A stretch of DNA of 7,491 nucleotides from CAZISM01 sp964541895 (GTDB lineage: Bacteria; Zhuqueibacterota; Zhuqueibacteria; Residuimicrobiales; Residuimicrobiaceae). A model generated the notes under the pieces. It was not told the origin of the DNA, did no database searches, and saw only the letters and a program-made list of their open reading frames with translations. Where the stretch lies: positions 1 through 7,491 of the forward strand of contig CAZISM010000200.1 in the NCBI GenBank assembly GCA_964541895.1, written 5' to 3'. Of the stretch, positions 5,458-7,491 are shown piece by piece; the stretch's first letter is position 1; each line of letters begins with the position of its first letter. The position numbers and the translations under genes are program-made.

Positions 5458-7044
5458 TTATTCGGTCCCTAATCCCACCTTGTTTTCCCAGGCCGTGTAC
5501 CGTTCCGCCAGTTCGCGCACAAGGTCCGGATGGCTGGCGGAAAGATCATTCATCTCGACACGATCCTTTTCCAGATCATAGAGCTGCCACGGCGCGGTTG
5601 CATCCGGAGCAACCAATTTCCAGTTGCCCTTGCGAATGGCACGATGTGCCTTGCGATTGGTGCGCCAGCAGAGCGTGCGCTCGTTTTGAGGCGCCTTGCC
5701 GGTAAAAGCGGACAACAGGCTTTGACCCTCCATGGGCAAGACGGCATGACCATTAAAGTCCGCCGGATAGGTGGCACCGCTGACCTCGGCCAACGTCGGC
5801 ATAATGTCAATCAAATGGCCGACGGTGTTGCTGATCTGCCCCTTTTGCCGGATCACGCCCGGCCAGGAGACGATAAAGGGGGTACAGATGCCGCCTTCGT
5901 GATCGGTATTCTTATATTTCCGGAACGGCGTATTGCTGGCATTGGCCCAGAATCGATCCACGGAACAATAAGACTCCACCGGCCCGGCTGCCATGCCGGG
6001 GGTATGATTCACATCCTCGCTGCAGCCGCCGTTGTCGGAAAGGAAAATAACCAGCGTGTTGTCCTCCTCGCCCATCGCTTTTATCTTTTTCAGAATGCGG
6101 CCGATATTCCAGTCCATGCGGTCGATCATAGCCGCATACACCGCCATTTTCAGATCCCAGCCGTCCTGATCAGCCACCGTGTGCCAGTCCGGAATGCCTT
6201 CGTCTTTCGGTGACAGCTGCAGACTGTCATCGAACAGTCGCATCCGTTGAATGCGTTCGAACCGCTGTTTCCGGAGCTCGTCCCACCCCATCCTATACTT
6301 GCCGCGATAACGGGCAATATCTTTGGGCCAGGCGTGCAAGGGATAATGCGGTGCCGTAAAGGCGACATAGAGAAAGAAAGGGTTGTCTTCGTTTTTGTAT
6401 TCGTCCAGGTAGCGGACGGCATAATCGGTAAAGGCATCGGTGGTATAAAAATCCTTGTCCGCCGGCGCATAGGGGAGAAATTCCTGATCTTCAACAGCCC
6501 ATCGCCGGGGATAGCCGCCCCGTTTGCGGCCCGGTTCCGCCTCGCCGGGACGCCGCGGCCCGGGATTGAAATAGTTGCAGCAGCCGTCGCACAAACCAAA
6601 GTGCCGATCGAATCCGCGCTGGACCGGAATTTCCCGGGCATGCCATTTGCCCACCATAAGAGTGCGATAGCCGGCGCCTTTCAGCAGTTCGGCCAGGGTA
6701 ACACAATTTTGGTACACCATGGGCGAGTTGCCGAACACACCCACCTGCTGCGAATACAAGCCGGTCAGCAGCGACGCTCTCGTCGGTACGCAGATGCCGT
6801 TGTTGTAAAATTGGTTCAGGCGCAGACCTCGATCCGCCAGGCTGTTGATGTTGGGCGTGTGGATCTCGCCGCCATAACAGCCGATATCGGAAAAGCCCAT
6901 ATCATCGGCCATGATGAGGAGAATGTTGGGGCGCTTGCGTTTGGAGGCAGCGGAAAGCAGCGAAGGAGCTGACATCAAGGCACTGCCCGCAAGTATGGAT
7001 TGCTTCAGGAAATGACGTCGGGAAACGGTGATAGAATTACTCAT
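5458..7044 (-). CDS. Tat-exported type I (formylglycine) sulfatase, arylsulfatase-like
   Basis: The enzyme hydrolyses sulfate esters, probably outside the cytoplasm on sulfated glycans or aryl sulfates. The substrate cannot be read from sequence. It has 528 residues and is complete. Residues 8-15 (SRRHFLKQ) match the Tat consensus, followed by a hydrophobic stretch ending near LLSAAS (29-34). The alkaline-phosphatase-fold sulfatase core starts with RPNILLIMADDMG (38-50, metal Asp47 and Asp48). The signature CVPTRASLLTG (85-95) gives Cys85 as the residue converted to formylglycine. GKWH (132-135), PHYP (232-235), SDNGG (336-340, metal Asp337 and Asn338) and NTPFRKYKNTDHEGG (371-385, probable catalytic Lys378) follow. 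The C-terminal subdomain ends with WKLVAP and QLYDLEKDRVEMNDL, as usual. ATG 7044 is preceded by GGAG at 7053-7056 (8-base spacer). A longer frame would need TTG 7068. A maturation enzyme is required and is not in this window. Confidence 0.95.
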   Translation of the reverse strand: MSNSITVSRRHFLKQSILAGSALMSAPSLLSAASKRKRPNILLIMADDMGFSDIGCYGGEIHTPNINSLADRGLRLNQFYNNGICVPTRASLLTGLYSQQVGVFGNSPMVYQNCVTLAELLKGAGYRTLMVGKWHAREIPVQRGFDRHFGLCDGCCNYFNPGPRRPGEAEPGRKRGGYPRRWAVEDQEFLPYAPADKDFYTTDAFTDYAVRYLDEYKNEDNPFFLYVAFTAPHYPLHAWPKDIARYRGKYRMGWDELRKQRFERIQRMRLFDDSLQLSPKDEGIPDWHTVADQDGWDLKMAVYAAMIDRMDWNIGRILKKIKAMGEEDNTLVIFLSDNGGCSEDVNHTPGMAAGPVESYCSVDRFWANASNTPFRKYKNTDHEGGICTPFIVSWPGVIRQKGQISNTVGHLIDIMPTLAEVSGATYPADFNGHAVLPMEGQSLLSAFTGKAPQNERTLCWRTNRKAHRAIRKGNWKLVAPDATAPWQLYDLEKDRVEMNDLSASHPDLVRELAERYTAWENKVGLGTE

Positions 7045-7084
7045 GGACCAGGCTCCAAATAATTCCAATGTTCATTAGTGTCAG

Positions 7085-7190
7085 GGAATCCCGGGTGTCA
7101 CGCCTTTGCGACCCCGGGTGGTCCAACAATTGATTTCCACAAGCCATGCGGGACTCCATGAGCCGGCGCAAAACGCACGGCACCAACCAT
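7085..7190. repeat. Degenerate intergenic repeat, copy A, with GC-rich hairpin
   Basis: Aligned without gaps to copy B at an offset of exactly 120 bp, with about 75 percent identity over 106 bases by hand count. It includes the shared blocks accccgggtg (7111-7120) and tgattt-c-acaagccat-cggga (from 7131). A hairpin spans 7090-7118: arms CCCGGG plus GTC pair with GACCCCGGG, with a one-base bulge. No reading frame here resembles a known protein. It lies in the leader region of the sulfatase, 46 bases before its start. Confidence 0.8.
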
Positions 7191-7204
7191 GGTCTCTTGA
7201 GAAA

Positions 7205-7310
7205 GGACCCCCGGGGGTCGCGTTCTTGTGACCCCGGGTGTTCCGGCAACTGATTTCAACAAGCCATACGGGACACCACGAGCTGCCGCAATACATGCGG
7301 CAACAGCATT
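7205..7310. repeat. Degenerate intergenic repeat, copy B, with GC-rich hairpin
   Basis: Second unit of the pair. Its hairpin spans 7210-7238, with GACCCCGGG (7230-7238) pairing with CCCGGGGGTC (7210-7219) around a 10-base loop and one bulged base. The left arm is also part of a perfect 14-base palindrome, GACCCCCGGGGGTC (7206-7219). Similarity to copy A fades after about 7310. The two copies fill most of the 330-bp space between the sulfatase and the gene at the right edge. Confidence 0.8.
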
Positions 7311-7374
7311 GCTCCCGGACGTTACGACAGTCTGTTGAGGCCGCTGTCATCCGGTTCGAGCCATCAAGGTCAGG

Positions 7375-7491
7375 CTAAATATAACTCTTTACCCTCGGCC
7401 ACACCTCCCGTAGCGGCATTCGCAAGTTGCGGCAGAGATAGACGGTCAGATTGTTTTCATAGGGCATGCAATACTCGGCCGAAACCTTGCC
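7375..7491 (-). CDS. C-terminal end of an unidentified protein, start outside window
   Basis: An open frame enters from the right edge and ends with TAG at 7375-7377, giving 38 residues. They include SAEYCMPYENNLTVYLCR and, near the end, MPLREVWPRVKSYI. Codon use and the compact, aromatic-rich ending look like a real protein terminus rather than chance. A membrane-associated glycosyltransferase of the dolichyl-phosphate-mannose type is a vague possibility, but I cannot support it. Its stop lies 330 bp before the sulfatase start, with the repeat pair between. Confidence 0.6.
   Translation of the reverse strand, partial: GKVSAEYCMPYENNLTVYLCRNLRMPLREVWPRVKSYI

Noticed and set aside
7081..7350. 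Open frames of 70-89 codons in the repeat region as a small repeat protein
   Set aside because: The frames are open because of the GC-rich repeats, the peptides are rich in Cys, Arg and Gly without a recognisable fold, and overlapping frames are equally open.

Overview
The window is a scaffolded bacterial draft with two runs of exactly 100 N. Every well-supported gene reads on the minus strand. Gene content suggests a heterotroph of the PVC type (Lentisphaerota, Kiritimatiellota, Planctomycetota or similar): a Tat-exported formylglycine sulfatase sits near a secreted PQQ-type beta-propeller protein whose mature start resembles the 'DWPxxRxDxxRSG' proteins common in those groups. This placement is an inference from gene style, not from a marker gene.

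The centre is a 2-aminoethylphosphonate (2-AEP, ciliatine) catabolic cluster. In transcription order (right to left) it has a CoA-acylating-type aldehyde dehydrogenase of the methylmalonate-semialdehyde dehydrogenase family (3800-5146), phnW (2693-3676), phnX (1853-2683) and a GntR/HutC-family regulator with a UTRA domain (871-1644). PhnW transaminates 2-AEP with pyruvate to phosphonoacetaldehyde plus alanine. PhnX hydrolyses phosphonoacetaldehyde to acetaldehyde plus phosphate. The dehydrogenase is the obvious candidate to oxidise the acetaldehyde, possibly straight to acetyl-CoA. No transporter is present.

Upstream of the dehydrogenase, an AT-rich stretch holds a good sigma70-like promoter (TTGAAA, 17 bp, TATATT). 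A 28-bp near-perfect palindrome with the core GTCTATAC overlaps its -10 and predicted start site. The core fits the GTNTANAC consensus of HutC-type GntR operators, so the local regulator probably controls the cluster from here. I consider this the most informative non-coding signal in the window.

To the right (5458-7044) is a complete Tat-signal sulfatase. Before it, at 7045-7374, lies a non-coding region with two copies of a degenerate repeat in exact 120-bp register, each carrying a GC-rich hairpin. The extreme right edge (7375-7491) is the C-terminal end of another minus-strand gene that I could not identify. The extreme left edge (1-772) is the N-terminal part of the PQQ-repeat protein, which runs off the window. 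Both assembly gaps fall inside genes (phnW and the dehydrogenase). Each hides more sequence than 100 bp, including the dehydrogenase catalytic cysteine.
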